Of a stretch of DNA of 64,000 bases, positions 45,374-54,984 are shown piece by piece (the stretch's first letter is position 1; every line of letters begins with the position of its first letter). The notes under the pieces were generated by a model, which saw nothing but the letters and a program-made list of their open reading frames with translations, ran no database searches and was not told the DNA's origin. The stretch covers positions 2,418,001 to 2,482,000 of the forward strand of contig NZ_JADOTY010000001.1 of assembly GCF_015751785.1 (NCBI RefSeq). The letters are read 5' to 3'. Origin of the DNA: Micromonospora vinacea. Lineage in GTDB: Bacteria > Actinomycetota > Actinomycetes > Mycobacteriales > Micromonosporaceae. A program made the position numbers and the translations under genes.

Positions 45374-47584
45374 ATGACTCTGATCAGCTTCGTGGTGCCG
45401 GCCTTCCGGGTGCAGGGTTACCTCCGGGAATGCCTGGATTCCATCCTCGGTCAGCCGGAGACCGACATCGAGGTGATCGCCGTCGACGACTGCTCGCCGG
45501 ACGCCAGCGGCGACATCATCGACGAGTACGCGGCCCGCGACCAGCGGGTCCGCTCGGTCCGGCTGTCGGATAACGTCGGCCTCGGTCCGGCCCGGAACAT
45601 CGGGCTGGACCGGGCCGTCGGCGAGTACGTGTGGTTTCTCGACGGCGACGACTGGCTGGCCCCGGAGTGCCTGACCGAGGTCGCCGAGCGGTTGCGGGTC
45701 ACCCGCCCGGACGTCCTGCTGGTCGACCACGTCCGCACCCACTGGAACGACACCGCCACCCGCAGTGCGATGGCCGAGGTGTTCCCGGAGTCGCCGGGCC
45801 CGGACACCTTCCGGTTGCGGGACCGGCCGCAGGCGATGCACCTGCTGCACACCGCGTGGAACCGGCTGGTCCGTCGGGAGTTCCTCGCCGACCTGGGGCT
45901 GCGTTTCGCGCCCGGCTGGTACGAGGACGTCTCGTTCAGCTACCCGGTGCTGATGGCCGCGCGGCGGATCGGCGTACTGGATCGGGTCTGCGTGAACTAC
46001 CGCCAACGCCGCGCCGGCGCGATCACCAGGACCCGGGGTGACCGGCACTTCGAGGTCTTCCCGCAGTGGCACCGGGTGTTCCACCTGATGGATTCGTGGG
46101 GGCCGGCGACGGAGGCCCTGCGGCCGGCGGTCTTCGAACGGATGATCTGGCACTACCTGACGGTGCTCGGCAACGGTCAGCGGATCGCGCCGGAGCTGCG
46201 GGAGGCGTTCTTCGCGCAGATCACCGCCGACTACGAGCGCTGGCTGCCGCCCGGCGGCTATCCGGTGCCGGACGGGGTCGAGGGGATCAAACACAAGCTG
46301 GTCGCGACCGGCCGGTGGCGCACCTTCAGCGCGTTGCGGGCCGCCAGCCGGGCCAAGGACGCCGCCCGCCGGCAGGCCCGCACCGCGCGGCGCACTGTCG
46401 GGCCGGTCGCCCGGCGCGGTGCCCGGCTGACCCGCGACGGGCTGCTGCGCGAGTACTACCGGGCCGAGTTGCGGCGGCCGGTCGACCCGACGCTCGCTGT
46501 GTACGCCGCGTACTGGTACCGGGGTTACTCCTGCAACCCGGCGGCCATCTACGAGGTAGCCCGCCGGTTGGCGCCGGGGGTGCGCGGGGTGTGGGTGGTG
46601 CGCCGGGACCGGGTGGACTCCGTGCCGGCCGGGGTGGAGTACGTGGTGGCCGGCACGCCCGCGTACTACCGGGTGCTGGCCCGCGCCCGATGGCTGGTCA
46701 ACAACGTCAACTTCCCGGACTTCGTCCGCAAGCGACCGGAACAGGTGCACCTGCAGACCCACCACGGCACCCCGGTCAAGGTGATGGGGCTGGATCAGCA
46801 GCGCTACCCGATCGGCGCGGGCCGGATGGACTTCGCCGGGCTGCTGCGCCGGGTGGACCGCTGGGACTACAGCGTCAGCGCCAACAGCTTCTCCACCCAG
46901 ATGTGGGACCGGGCCTATCCGGCCTCGTACACCACGCTGGAGGTGGGGTATCCGCGCAACGACCGCCTGGTCACGGCCGGTCCGGACGAGGTGCGCCGGC
47001 TCCGCGCGGAGTTCGGCCTCGACCCCGACGAGCCTGTCGTCCTGTACGCCCCGACGCACCGCGAGCACCTGCCCGGCTACCGGCCGCCGTTCGACCCGGA
47101 CCGGTTCGTGCAGGCGCTGGGTGGTTCGGGCCGGTTGCTGATGCGCAGCCACTACTTCCACGACCGGGACCGACGTCCCGGGCGGCCGAAGGACTGGGAG
47201 CGGGTTCGCGACGTCAGCGGCCATCAGCGGGTGGAGGATCTCTATCTGGTGGCGGACGTGCTGGTCACCGACTACTCGTCGGCCATGTTCGACTACGCGG
47301 TGCTGGACCGGCCGATCGTGCTCTACACCCCGGACTGGGAGGCGTACCGGCTGGCACGGGGGGTCTACTTCGATGTCACCGCCGAACCGCCGGGCGCGGT
47401 AGCCTCCACTTTCGCCGATCTGCTCGACCTGTTCCGTGCCGACGGGGTGCGTTCGGACGCGGCGACGAAGGCCCGCGAGCATTTCCGGGCCCGATTCTGC
47501 ACTTTGGACGACGGGCGGGCGGCGGAGCGCGTGGTGCGTCAGGTGTTCCTCGGGGAGCCGGGCGAGCGCTCCACGCACTGCTGA
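45374..47584 (+). CDS. Bifunctional GT2 glycosyltransferase / TagF-type glycerophosphotransferase
   Basis: The product has 736 residues. Residues 1-240 are a GT-A family 2 glycosyltransferase (SFVVPAFRVQGYLRECLDSI, VDDCSPD, FLDGDDW with the metal-binding DxD). About 370-720 is a CDP-glycerol glycerophosphotransferase domain (NPAAIYEVARR, HLQTHHGTPVKVMG, VGYPRNDRLV, LYAPTHRE, VTDYSSAMFDYAVLDRPI), as in TagF teichoic acid polymerases. It probably builds a glycosylated polyol-phosphate wall polymer on the cytoplasmic side, exported by the ABC pair at the head of the operon. The polymer's composition cannot be read. Confidence 0.92.
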   Translation: MTLISFVVPAFRVQGYLRECLDSILGQPETDIEVIAVDDCSPDASGDIIDEYAARDQRVRSVRLSDNVGLGPARNIGLDRAVGEYVWFLDGDDWLAPECLTEVAERLRVTRPDVLLVDHVRTHWNDTATRSAMAEVFPESPGPDTFRLRDRPQAMHLLHTAWNRLVRREFLADLGLRFAPGWYEDVSFSYPVLMAARRIGVLDRVCVNYRQRRAGAITRTRGDRHFEVFPQWHRVFHLMDSWGPATEALRPAVFERMIWHYLTVLGNGQRIAPELREAFFAQITADYERWLPPGGYPVPDGVEGIKHKLVATGRWRTFSALRAASRAKDAARRQARTARRTVGPVARRGARLTRDGLLREYYRAELRRPVDPTLAVYAAYWYRGYSCNPAAIYEVARRLAPGVRGVWVVRRDRVDSVPAGVEYVVAGTPAYYRVLARARWLVNNVNFPDFVRKRPEQVHLQTHHGTPVKVMGLDQQRYPIGAGRMDFAGLLRRVDRWDYSVSANSFSTQMWDRAYPASYTTLEVGYPRNDRLVTAGPDEVRRLRAEFGLDPDEPVVLYAPTHREHLPGYRPPFDPDRFVQALGGSGRLLMRSHYFHDRDRRPGRPKDWERVRDVSGHQRVEDLYLVADVLVTDYSSAMFDYAVLDRPIVLYTPDWEAYRLARGVYFDVTAEPPGAVASTFADLLDLFRADGVRSDAATKAREHFRARFCTLDDGRAAERVVRQVFLGEPGERSTHC

Positions 47585-47708
47585 TCGGCACTTCTGTCGT
47601 GTAATAGCAGTGTCATCGATCGAACATGAGACGTTTACCCGATGTCCTAAACCCATGATCCTGGTCACAGTCGTCTGGGGTTCGGCCGACGCGCTGGGGG
47701 GGAAGACG

Positions 47709-49010
47709 GTGAGCACCGTCACGCTCAAGGATGTGACCAAGGTTTTCCGGGACGGCACGCTGGCCGTCGACAGCATCAACCTGGATGTGAACGACGGCGA
47801 GTTCATGGTGCTGCTTGGGCCGTCCGGGTGCGGCAAGTCGACGGTTCTGCGCATGATCGCCGGGTTGGAGGACCCGACCACCGGTGCGGTCATGCTCGAC
47901 GGGGAGTTGGCGAACGACCTCCCCCCGCGGGACCGCAAGATCGCCATGGTCTTCCAGGACTTCGCGCTCTACCCGCACATGACTGTTGGCGACAACATCG
48001 CGTTTCCACTGCGGCTGGCCGGGATCGAGCCCGAGCCGCGGGGCGAACGGGTCAGTGACGTGGCGAGCGCGCTGGGCATCGGTGACGTGCTGGCCCGCAA
48101 GCCAGGTCAGCTCTCCGGCGGGCAACGACAGCGGGTGGCGATGGGCCGGGCGATCGTCCGCCGGCCCGGCCTGTTCCTGATGGATGAGCCGCTGTCCAAC
48201 CTGGACAGCGGCCTGCGGGCCGAGTTGCGCGCGGAGATCTCGGGCCTGACCCGGGAACTGGGCGTCACCACCGTCTACGTCACGCACGACCAGGCCGAGG
48301 CGCTCACCATGGCCGACCGGGTGGCCATCATGCGCCGCGGCGTGCTCCAGGACGTGGGCACCCCGACCCAGGTGTACGGCCGGCCGGCGACGCTCTACGT
48401 GGCGGCGTTCCTGGGCAGCCCACGGATGAATCTGCTGGAGGCGTCTGTCTACGTCCACCTCGACCGGTACGTCACGCTCAACCTCGGCGACCAGTCGCTC
48501 TACCTGCCCTGGAACGACATCCGCAGTCGTGCGGTGGCGCATTACCACGGTGAGCGGATCGTGGTCGGCATGCGGGCCGAGGCGCTCACCCCGGTCGCCC
48601 CGGACAGCCCCGGCGACGTGCTGCGCGGGCGGATCCGCTACCTGGAGCACCACGGGCACGAGTCGTTGGCGTTCCTCGACATCGGCGCGACAGCGGTCGT
48701 GGTCGACGAGATGGGCGCGCCACTCGAATCGCCACCGGTCGGTCAGCGCGGCCTGCGTCGGTTCGGCTCGGTGATGCAGCGCCTCACCGGCAAGCCGGTG
48801 GAGCCGCAGGAGGCTCCGAGTGGCGGCGGCACCCAGACCAGCGTGCTTCCCGATCCGGGCCGGCACCACCGCCGCCCGGCGGAGCTGGCGGTGCGGCTGG
48901 CGCCGTACCCGGCTGTCAGCGCCGGTCACCCGCTCGCCGTCTCGGTCCGGATGGACGCGCTGCACTTCTTCGACGAGCGGGGCGCCCGGATCGACGTGGG
49001 TTGGCGCTGA
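47709..49010 (+). CDS. MalK/UgpC-type ABC transporter ATPase, no partner genes nearby
   Basis: The GTG at 47709 follows a GGGGGGGAAG run, giving 433 residues; upstream in-frame starts (such as ATG 47655) precede the family N-terminus. Walker A is GPSGCGKS (37-44), the signature LSGGQ (135-139), Walker B LFLMDE (155-160), followed by TOBE-like domains. The family is the sugar-uptake ATPase that often serves several transporters. A loop of about 40 residues (QRGLRRFGSVMQRL to RHHRRP) inserted between beta strands of the C-terminal domain is unusual. No permease or binding protein gene is adjacent. Confidence 0.9.
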   Translation: MSTVTLKDVTKVFRDGTLAVDSINLDVNDGEFMVLLGPSGCGKSTVLRMIAGLEDPTTGAVMLDGELANDLPPRDRKIAMVFQDFALYPHMTVGDNIAFPLRLAGIEPEPRGERVSDVASALGIGDVLARKPGQLSGGQRQRVAMGRAIVRRPGLFLMDEPLSNLDSGLRAELRAEISGLTRELGVTTVYVTHDQAEALTMADRVAIMRRGVLQDVGTPTQVYGRPATLYVAAFLGSPRMNLLEASVYVHLDRYVTLNLGDQSLYLPWNDIRSRAVAHYHGERIVVGMRAEALTPVAPDSPGDVLRGRIRYLEHHGHESLAFLDIGATAVVVDEMGAPLESPPVGQRGLRRFGSVMQRLTGKPVEPQEAPSGGGTQTSVLPDPGRHHRRPAELAVRLAPYPAVSAGHPLAVSVRMDALHFFDERGARIDVGWR

Positions 49011-49104
49011 CGACGTGCCGGAGCGGGGTGGCGGGCCTGCCACCCGGTGCCCTACGGTCTGCCCACCCAGTCCACTGTGAATGACCACCGAGAGGGGTGC
49101 ACCC

Positions 49105-50115
49105 GTGTCGGGTGACCGTCCCAGTCCGCTCGTCATCGAGCGCATCCTGCGGGATCGCGACAGCATCTGGCAGCAGATCGTTGCCGAGCGTGACCTCAAC
49201 GTCCTGACCGGACGGATGCTGACCAGCTCGGCCATAGCGTTGGCCTGCTACGGGGCGGTGCTGGGCTTCTTCCACAGCCCGCTGATGGCGCTGACCTCGG
49301 CGTTGAAGCTGCCACTGCTGTTCCTGGTCACGCTTGCCATCTGCCTGCCCACGCTCTACCTGTTCAACCTGGTCTTCGGCGCCCGGCTCTCGGTGCGGCA
49401 GTCGTTGGCGTTGGTGATGGTGGCGATCACGGTCACCTCGATGCTGGCGGTGGCGTTCGCGCCGATCAGCCTCTTCTTCCTGATCACCGCCAACGACTAC
49501 GGGTTCTTCAAGCTGCTCAACGTGGCGATCCTGACCCTGTCGGCGCTCGTCGGGTTGCGCTTTCTGACCAGCGGGATGCAGGTGCTCAACGACCACGGCC
49601 TGCTCGCGCCGGAGGCCGCCAATGCCACGGTCGACGTGCCGGCCAACGCCCCGACGCCGGTCCAGGCCGTGCCGGCCGCGGTGCCCGTCGGGGCGACGCC
49701 GGTCGCTGCGGCGGCCGCCGGTGAGAGCGCCGAACCGGTCGCCGTGCCGGCCGGTGTCGCGGTGGCCGAGCCGACAGCGAACGGTGCCGTGACCACAGCG
49801 CCAGCCCCGGCTCAGGTGCCGGCGCAGTGGCCCGGGCAGCCGGCCGGTGCCTCGTTCCCGCCCGGCATGCTGCCGCCCGGTTACGTGGCGCAGCGCCCGG
49901 GGGACGGCCGTACGGCCCGACGCGGCGAGCCGACGCAGCGGCCGGCCAGTATGACCCTGCTCTACATCTGGATCCTGCTCTTCGGTTTCGTCGGCACCCA
50001 GCTGGCCTGGACGCTGCGGCCGTTCTTCGGCGACCCCGGCCAGGATTTCGCCTTCTTCCGCAGCATCGACGGCAACTTCTACGCGGAGATCCTGCGCACC
50101 ATCGCCAACCTCTGA
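49105..50115 (+). CDS. Multi-pass membrane protein with Ala/Pro-rich insert, unknown function
   Basis: The GTG at 49105 follows GAGGGG by 7 nt, giving 336 residues; ATG 49081 is in frame. The cytoplasmic start (LVIERILRDRDSIWQQIVAER) leads to about five hydrophobic segments (about 40-180). A low-complexity Ala/Pro/Val region (about 185-275) separates a last hydrophobic segment (MTLLYIWILLFGFVGTQLAW, about 287-306) and a final FFGDPGQDF region. No enzymatic motif is seen. It follows the MalK-type gene by 94 bp. Confidence 0.75.
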   Translation: MSGDRPSPLVIERILRDRDSIWQQIVAERDLNVLTGRMLTSSAIALACYGAVLGFFHSPLMALTSALKLPLLFLVTLAICLPTLYLFNLVFGARLSVRQSLALVMVAITVTSMLAVAFAPISLFFLITANDYGFFKLLNVAILTLSALVGLRFLTSGMQVLNDHGLLAPEAANATVDVPANAPTPVQAVPAAVPVGATPVAAAAAGESAEPVAVPAGVAVAEPTANGAVTTAPAPAQVPAQWPGQPAGASFPPGMLPPGYVAQRPGDGRTARRGEPTQRPASMTLLYIWILLFGFVGTQLAWTLRPFFGDPGQDFAFFRSIDGNFYAEILRTIANL

Positions 50116-50176
50116 GCGTGTCCGGTCGGTGAAATCGCTGGTTGCCGGCCTGGTTACTGATGAGTAACGTCAGGTC

Positions 50177-50641
50177 ATGACTATCGACTCCCGCCAGGTG
50201 GCGGCCGGCATGCTGGAAGCGGTGCCGTTCGCTCGTACGCTCGGCATCGAGTTCGTCGAGGTGGCGCCCGAGGCGGAGGGCGGCGTGCGGGCCGTCGTCC
50301 GGCTGCCCGACTCGCCGGCCGCCCACAACCACATCGGCGGGCCGCACGCCGGCGCCATGTTCACCCTCGGCGAGACGGCCTCCGGCGCGGTCGTGCTGGC
50401 AGCCTTCGGGCAGCTGCTCGACCGGGCCGTGCCGTTGGCCGTCCGAGCCGAGATCGCCTACCGGAAACTCGCCATGGGCCCGGTGCTGGCCACCGCGCGA
50501 CTCGGTCGGCCAGCGGTCGAGGTGGTCGAGGAGCTGGCGGCCGGTCGACGCCCGGAATTCCCCGTCACGGTTCAGATCGCCACCGAGGACGGTAAGCCGA
50601 CCTCGGAAATGACAGTGATCTGGACGCTGCGACCGAACTGA
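50177..50641 (+). CDS. Hotdog-fold thioesterase-like protein (DUF4442/PaaI type)
   Basis: The product has 154 residues. The hotdog fold is shown by AHNHIGGPHAGAMFTLGETASGA (about 48-70), where the NHIGGPHAG loop precedes the central helix, and by AEIAYRKLAMGPVLATARL. Such proteins hydrolyse acyl-CoA thioesters; the exact substrate is unknown. It stands alone between the membrane protein and the phosphoglucomutase gene. Confidence 0.85.
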   Translation: MTIDSRQVAAGMLEAVPFARTLGIEFVEVAPEAEGGVRAVVRLPDSPAAHNHIGGPHAGAMFTLGETASGAVVLAAFGQLLDRAVPLAVRAEIAYRKLAMGPVLATARLGRPAVEVVEELAAGRRPEFPVTVQIATEDGKPTSEMTVIWTLRPN

Positions 50642-50700
50642 AACGCCTCAGGGCGGCCGAAACGGGTTTGCGGGCCCAGCAGGGTGGATAGATTCGTACC

Positions 50701-51504
50701 GTGCTGGGCCTACCTGCTCACGTGACCGCCTGTCTCTTCGATCTGGACGGTGTGCTGACGCAGACCGCCCGCGTACACAACGCCGCCTGGAAGCAGACGT
50801 TCGACGAGTTCCTCCGCCAGCGCGCCACGCTCTCCGGTGAACCGTTCCAACCGTTCGATCCAGGCCCGGACTACAACCGCTACGTCGACGGCCGACCCCG
50901 GGCCGACGGTGTCCGGTCGTTCCTCGCCTCCCGGGGGATCGTGCTGCCCGAAGGCAGCCCGGACGACCCGCCGGAGGCCGAAACCGTCAACGGGCTGGGC
51001 AACCGCAAGAACGTCCTGCTGCTGCACCGTCTGCGCACCGCCGGCGTGGAGGTCTACCCCGGTTCGGTGCGGTATCTGAAGGCGGCGACCGCCGCCGGGC
51101 TCCGTCGAGCCGTGGTCACCGCCAGCGCGAACGGGGGCGAGGTGGTCAGAGCCGCCGGGATCGAGCCGCTGCTGGAGGCCCGGGTGGACGGGCTGGTCGC
51201 CCGTGCGCAGGGGCTGCGTGGCAAACCACACCCCGACACCTTCCTCGCCGGAGCCAGGCTGCTCGGCGTCGACCCGACACAGGCCGCCGTCTTCGAGGAC
51301 GCGCTCTCCGGGGTGGCCGCCGGCCGCGCCGGTGGCTTCGGCTACGTGGTCGGCGTCGACCGGGTCGGACAGGCCGACGAGTTGAAGGCTCACGGGGCCG
51401 ACGTCGTGGTGACGGACCTCGCCGACCTGCTCGACGCCGCCGACCCGCCGGCGCCGACCCGCGCCGCGACCGACCCGCTGGCCGCCGAACGAGGCTCCGG
51501 ATGA
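50701..51504 (+). CDS. Beta-phosphoglucomutase-type HAD hydrolase
   Basis: The product has 267 residues from the GTG at 50701. The HAD nucleophile and acid are Asp14 and Asp16 ([14 protein letters not shown]); motif II is [12 protein letters not shown] and motif [18 protein letters not shown]. Its last 4 bp overlap the GH65 start (ATGA), and the two act in series: the phosphorylase yields beta-glucose 1-phosphate, which beta-phosphoglucomutase turns into glucose 6-phosphate. The role is therefore quite secure. Confidence 0.93.
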   Translation: MLGLPAHVTACLFDLDGVLTQTARVHNAAWKQTFDEFLRQRATLSGEPFQPFDPGPDYNRYVDGRPRADGVRSFLASRGIVLPEGSPDDPPEAETVNGLGNRKNVLLLHRLRTAGVEVYPGSVRYLKAATAAGLRRAVVTASANGGEVVRAAGIEPLLEARVDGLVARAQGLRGKPHPDTFLAGARLLGVDPTQAAVFEDALSGVAAGRAGGFGYVVGVDRVGQADELKAHGADVVVTDLADLLDAADPPAPTRAATDPLAAERGSG

Positions 51505-53873
51505 TTCGGGAGCGCGCCTATCCGGTCGAGCCGTGGCACGTCCGGGAGACCCGGCTGGACATGGACGTGCTGGCCCAGTCCGAGTCGGTCTTCGCGCTCT
51601 CCAACGGGCACGTCGGCCTGCGGGGCAACCTCGACGAGGGCGAGCCGCACGGCCTGCCCGGCACCTACCTCAACTCGTTCTACGAGCTGCGTCCCTTGCC
51701 GTACGCGGAGGCGGGCTACGGCTTCCCCGAGTCGGGGCAGACCATCGTCAACGTCACCAACGGCAAGCTGATGCGGCTGCTGGTCGACGACGAACCGCTC
51801 GACGTGCGTTACGGGGAGCTGCTCGCCCACGAGCGGATCCTCGACCTGCGGGCCGGCACGCTGCACCGGGAGCTGCACTGGCGTTCGCCCGCCGGCCGCG
51901 AGGTCAAGGTGCGTAGCACCCGTCTCGTCTCGTTCACCCAGCGTTCCGTGGCAGCCATCAGCTACGAGGTGGAGGCGGTCGACGGCCCGCTGCGGTTGAT
52001 CGTGCAGTCCGAGTTGGTGGCCAACGAGTCGCTGCCCGCGCAGAGCAAGGATCCCCGGGTCGCGGCGGTGCTGGAGTCGCCGCTCCTGGCCGAGGAGGAG
52101 CTGACCACCCCCGACGGCGGGCAGCTGATCCACCGCACCAAGGTCTCCGGTCTGCGGGTCGCCGCCGCCATGGAGCACGAGGTGCACGGCCCGGACCACA
52201 CCACCATCGAGTCCGAGGGATACCAGGACTGGGTGCGGACCACCATCGCCTGCGTACTTCAGCCCGGCGAGAAGCTGCGGGTGATCAAATATCTGACCTA
52301 CAGCTGGTCGAGCCGCCGGTCCCTGCCGGCGCTGCGCGACCAGGTCGGCGCGGCACTGGCCGGCGCCCGGCTCGACGGCTGGGACGGGCTCCACCGGGAG
52401 CAGCGCAACTACCTCGACGCGTTCTGGGACGCCGCCGACGTGCTGGTCGAGGGCGACCCGGAGGTGCAGCAGGCGGTCCGCTTCGGTCTCTTCCACGTGT
52501 TGCAGGCCGGCGCGCGGGCCGAGCAACGGCCGATCTCGGCGAAGGGGCTGACCGGCCCCGGTTACGACGGTCACGCCTTCTGGGACACCGAGATGTTCGT
52601 CCTGCCGGTGCTCACGTACACCCAGCCGAGCGCGGTGCGCAGCGCGTTGCAGTGGCGGCACAGCACGCTGGAATCGGCGCGGGAACGGGCCGAGACGCTC
52701 AACCTCCGGGGCGCCGCCTTCCCCTGGCGGACCATCGAGGGTCCGGAATCATCCGGATACTGGCCGGCCGGTACGGCGGCGTTCCACATCGCCGCCGACA
52801 TCGCCGACGCCGTGCGCCGCTACGTGATGGTCACCGGCGACACTCAGACGGAACGGGAGATCGGGCTGGAGCTGCTGGTGGAGACCGCCCGGCTGTGGCG
52901 CTCGATCGGCCACCACGACCGGCACGGGCGGTTCCACATCGACGGCGTCACCGGCCCGGACGAGTACACCGCCGTGAAGAACGACAACATCTACACCAAC
53001 CTGATGGCGCAGCGGAATCTGCTCGCCGCCGCCGACGTCGTCATGCGCTACCGGGACGAGGCGTTCCACCTCGGTGTCACCGACGAGGAGGCCGCGAGCT
53101 GGCGGGACGCCGCCGCCTCCATGCACATCCCGTACGACGAGGAACTCGACGTCCACCAGCAGGTGGAGGACTTCACCCGCCTCCAGGAATGGGACTTCAC
53201 GCACACCCCTGCGGAGAAGTACCCGTTGCTGCTGCATTACCCGTACTTCGAGCTGTACCGCAAGCAGGTGGTGAAGCAGGCCGACCTGGTCCTCGCCATG
53301 CACTGGCGGGGGGACGCCTTCACCCCGGAGGAGAAGGTACGCAACTTCCTCTACTACGAGCGCCGCACCGTGCGCGACTCGTCGCTGTCGGCCTGCACCC
53401 AGTCCGTGCTCGCCGCCGAGGTGGGCCACCCCGAACTCGCGCACACCTACCTGCGTGAGGCAGCGCTGATGGACCTGCACGACCTCAACGAGAACACCCG
53501 CGACGGCGTACACATGGCGTCGCTGGCCGGCGCGTGGCTCGCCCTGGTCAGTGGGTTCGGCGGTCTGCGGGACCACGACGGCGAGTTGTCCTTCGCCCCC
53601 CGGCTCTCCAGCCGCCTCAGCCGGTTGGAGTTCTCGTTGCAGTGGAGAGGGCTGTCGCTGCGGGTGGACGTCCGGCCGCACCAGACGACGTACTCGCTGC
53701 GGCACGGCGGCCCGGACGACGTGGTGGAGTTGCGCCACCACGACCAGGTGCTGCGGGTGACCTGCGACGAGCCGGTGACGGTGCCGGTGCCGCCGGCCGA
53801 GCCGACCGGCCCGCCGCCCGAGCAACCACCGGGTCGGTCTCCGCTGCTGCGGTTGCCCGAACGGGAACAGTGA
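51501..53873 (+). CDS. Glycoside hydrolase family 65 disaccharide phosphorylase
   Basis: The product has 790 residues, matching GH65 trehalose, maltose or kojibiose phosphorylases. The N-terminal beta-sandwich (about 1-270) includes [17 protein letters not shown]; the (alpha/alpha)6 catalytic barrel (about 330-690) has FWDTEMF and the catalytic acid Glu488 in [22 protein letters not shown] lies near residue 600. It should split an alpha-glucosyl disaccharide with phosphate into glucose and beta-glucose 1-phosphate. The exact disaccharide cannot be told from sequence. It overlaps the mutase gene by 4 bp. Confidence 0.94.
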   Translation: MIRERAYPVEPWHVRETRLDMDVLAQSESVFALSNGHVGLRGNLDEGEPHGLPGTYLNSFYELRPLPYAEAGYGFPESGQTIVNVTNGKLMRLLVDDEPLDVRYGELLAHERILDLRAGTLHRELHWRSPAGREVKVRSTRLVSFTQRSVAAISYEVEAVDGPLRLIVQSELVANESLPAQSKDPRVAAVLESPLLAEEELTTPDGGQLIHRTKVSGLRVAAAMEHEVHGPDHTTIESEGYQDWVRTTIACVLQPGEKLRVIKYLTYSWSSRRSLPALRDQVGAALAGARLDGWDGLHREQRNYLDAFWDAADVLVEGDPEVQQAVRFGLFHVLQAGARAEQRPISAKGLTGPGYDGHAFWDTEMFVLPVLTYTQPSAVRSALQWRHSTLESARERAETLNLRGAAFPWRTIEGPESSGYWPAGTAAFHIAADIADAVRRYVMVTGDTQTEREIGLELLVETARLWRSIGHHDRHGRFHIDGVTGPDEYTAVKNDNIYTNLMAQRNLLAAADVVMRYRDEAFHLGVTDEEAASWRDAAASMHIPYDEELDVHQQVEDFTRLQEWDFTHTPAEKYPLLLHYPYFELYRKQVVKQADLVLAMHWRGDAFTPEEKVRNFLYYERRTVRDSSLSACTQSVLAAEVGHPELAHTYLREAALMDLHDLNENTRDGVHMASLAGAWLALVSGFGGLRDHDGELSFAPRLSSRLSRLEFSLQWRGLSLRVDVRPHQTTYSLRHGGPDDVVELRHHDQVLRVTCDEPVTVPVPPAEPTGPPPEQPPGRSPLLRLPEREQ

Positions 53874-53874
53874 C

Positions 53875-53904
53875 GGGCGGGGCGGGAGTGCTCCCGCCCC
53901 GCCC
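53875..53904 (+). terminator. Hairpin terminator after the GH65 gene
   Basis: A perfect 14-bp stem (GGGCGGGGCGGGAG with CTCCCGCCCCGCCC) with a 2-nt loop starts one base after the stop codon. Confidence 0.88.
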
Positions 53905-53917
53905 GCCCCTGCGGATG

Positions 53918-53964
53918 GGTCAGACCGGCTCGCCGGTCTCGCTGGTCAGACCGGCTCGCCGGTC
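53918..53964. repeat. Exact 21-bp tandem duplication
   Basis: GGTCAGACCGGCTCGCCGGTC occurs at 53918-53938 and 53944-53964, offset by 26 bp. The second copy contains the stop codon of the small minus-strand gene, so the first copy is a duplicated gene end lying just behind it. Confidence 0.85.
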
Positions 53965-54140
53965 GACGGACGCCCGATCGCGTCCCGGGGCGCCGCCGCC
54001 TTCGGATCGTCGGGCAGCCGGGCCGAGGCGGCCTGGTCGCCGAAATCCTGATCCCCGACGTCCTGGTTGCGCTCGGCGTCCTGTTCACGCTGGGTCCGCT
54101 CGGTCAGCTGCTGCTGCCGGGAAATCTGCTGCTTGGCCAT
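53946..54140 (-). CDS. Small hydrophilic protein, unknown function
   Basis: The product has 64 residues starting AKQQISRQQQLTERTQREQD, almost entirely charged and polar, probably disordered, with no hydrophobic segment. GAGG lies seven nt before the ATG at 54140, supporting a real gene. No family is recognised. Its 3' end lies in a recent-looking 21-bp duplication. Confidence 0.6.
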   Translation of the reverse strand: MAKQQISRQQQLTERTQREQDAERNQDVGDQDFGDQAASARLPDDPKAAAPRDAIGRPSTGEPV

Positions 54141-54330
54141 GGCGATCCTCGCGATCCGTCGGGGCGCGTTGCGCCGACACGGTCTGCGGTCGCTCGTCGC
54201 GTACCCGACGCCCTATCGGGCAAACGCGGCCCGGCGGGGTGCCCACGGCCCGGGGTGAAGCGGCCGTCGGCGGGCGTGCCGGGCGGCGGGCGGGGTACCC
54301 GGACCACCGGCGAGCACGCGGAGGTGGGGC

Positions 54331-54984
54331 ATGGACGAGCAGCGCGGCACTGTGACGATTCCGGTCGGGGACGCCCAACTCCCCGCCGACCTGACGCTGC
54401 CCGCCCAACCGGTCGGCGTGGTGCTGTTCGCGCACGGCAGCGGCAGTTCCCGGCACAGCCCGCGCAACGTGGCGGTGGCCCGGACGCTGAACGACAGTGG
54501 GCTCGGAACGGTGCTGGCGGACCTGCTCACCCCGGCCGAGGACGAGGTGGACGCCCGAACCGCCGAACTGCGCTTCGACATCGGGCTGCTGGCCAGCCGG
54601 TTGGCCGGGATCATCGACTGGCTGGCCGTCGAGCGGCCTGCCGGTGACGTGCCGATCGGCCTGTTCGGGGCCAGCACCGGTGCTGCCGCCGCCCTGGTCG
54701 CGGCGGCGTCCCGTGCCGACCGGGTGGCTGCCGTGGTCAGCCGGGGCGGTCGGCCGGACCTGGCCGACGACGCGCTGGCCCAGGTGCGTACCCCCACGTT
54801 GCTTCTGGTGGGTGGGCTGGACGAAGAGGTGATCACCCTCAACGAGCGGGCGCTGGCCGAGTTGGGCGAGGTCGGTGAGCTGCGGGTGATCCCCGGGGCC
54901 ACCCACCTCTTCGAGGAACCCGGCACCCTTGAGCAGGTCGCCGACCAGGCTGGCAACTGGTTCACCACGCACCTCAGTCGGTGA
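54331..54984 (+). CDS. Dienelactone hydrolase-like alpha/beta hydrolase
   Basis: The product has 217 residues. The oxyanion region is LFAHGSGSSRHSPRN (about 32-46), the nucleophile is Ser115 in GASTGAAA, and the acid and histidine lie near LLLVGGLDEEV and IPGATHLFEEPGTL. The sequence fits the short dienelactone-hydrolase-like group. Substrate unknown. Its TGA is directly adjacent to the stop codon (TCA on this strand) of the convergent AI-2E-type gene. Confidence 0.9.
   Translation: MDEQRGTVTIPVGDAQLPADLTLPAQPVGVVLFAHGSGSSRHSPRNVAVARTLNDSGLGTVLADLLTPAEDEVDARTAELRFDIGLLASRLAGIIDWLAVERPAGDVPIGLFGASTGAAAALVAAASRADRVAAVVSRGGRPDLADDALAQVRTPTLLLVGGLDEEVITLNERALAELGEVGELRVIPGATHLFEEPGTLEQVADQAGNWFTTHLSR

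Noticed and set aside
41727..47584. Secondary-metabolite cluster
   Set aside because: The genes are for surface polymer synthesis and export; there is no PKS, NRPS, terpene or RiPP core gene in the window.
45101..47947. 948-codon minus-strand frame opposite the TagF-type gene
   Set aside because: Arg/Pro/Val-rich shadow of a gene with complete GT2 and TagF motifs.
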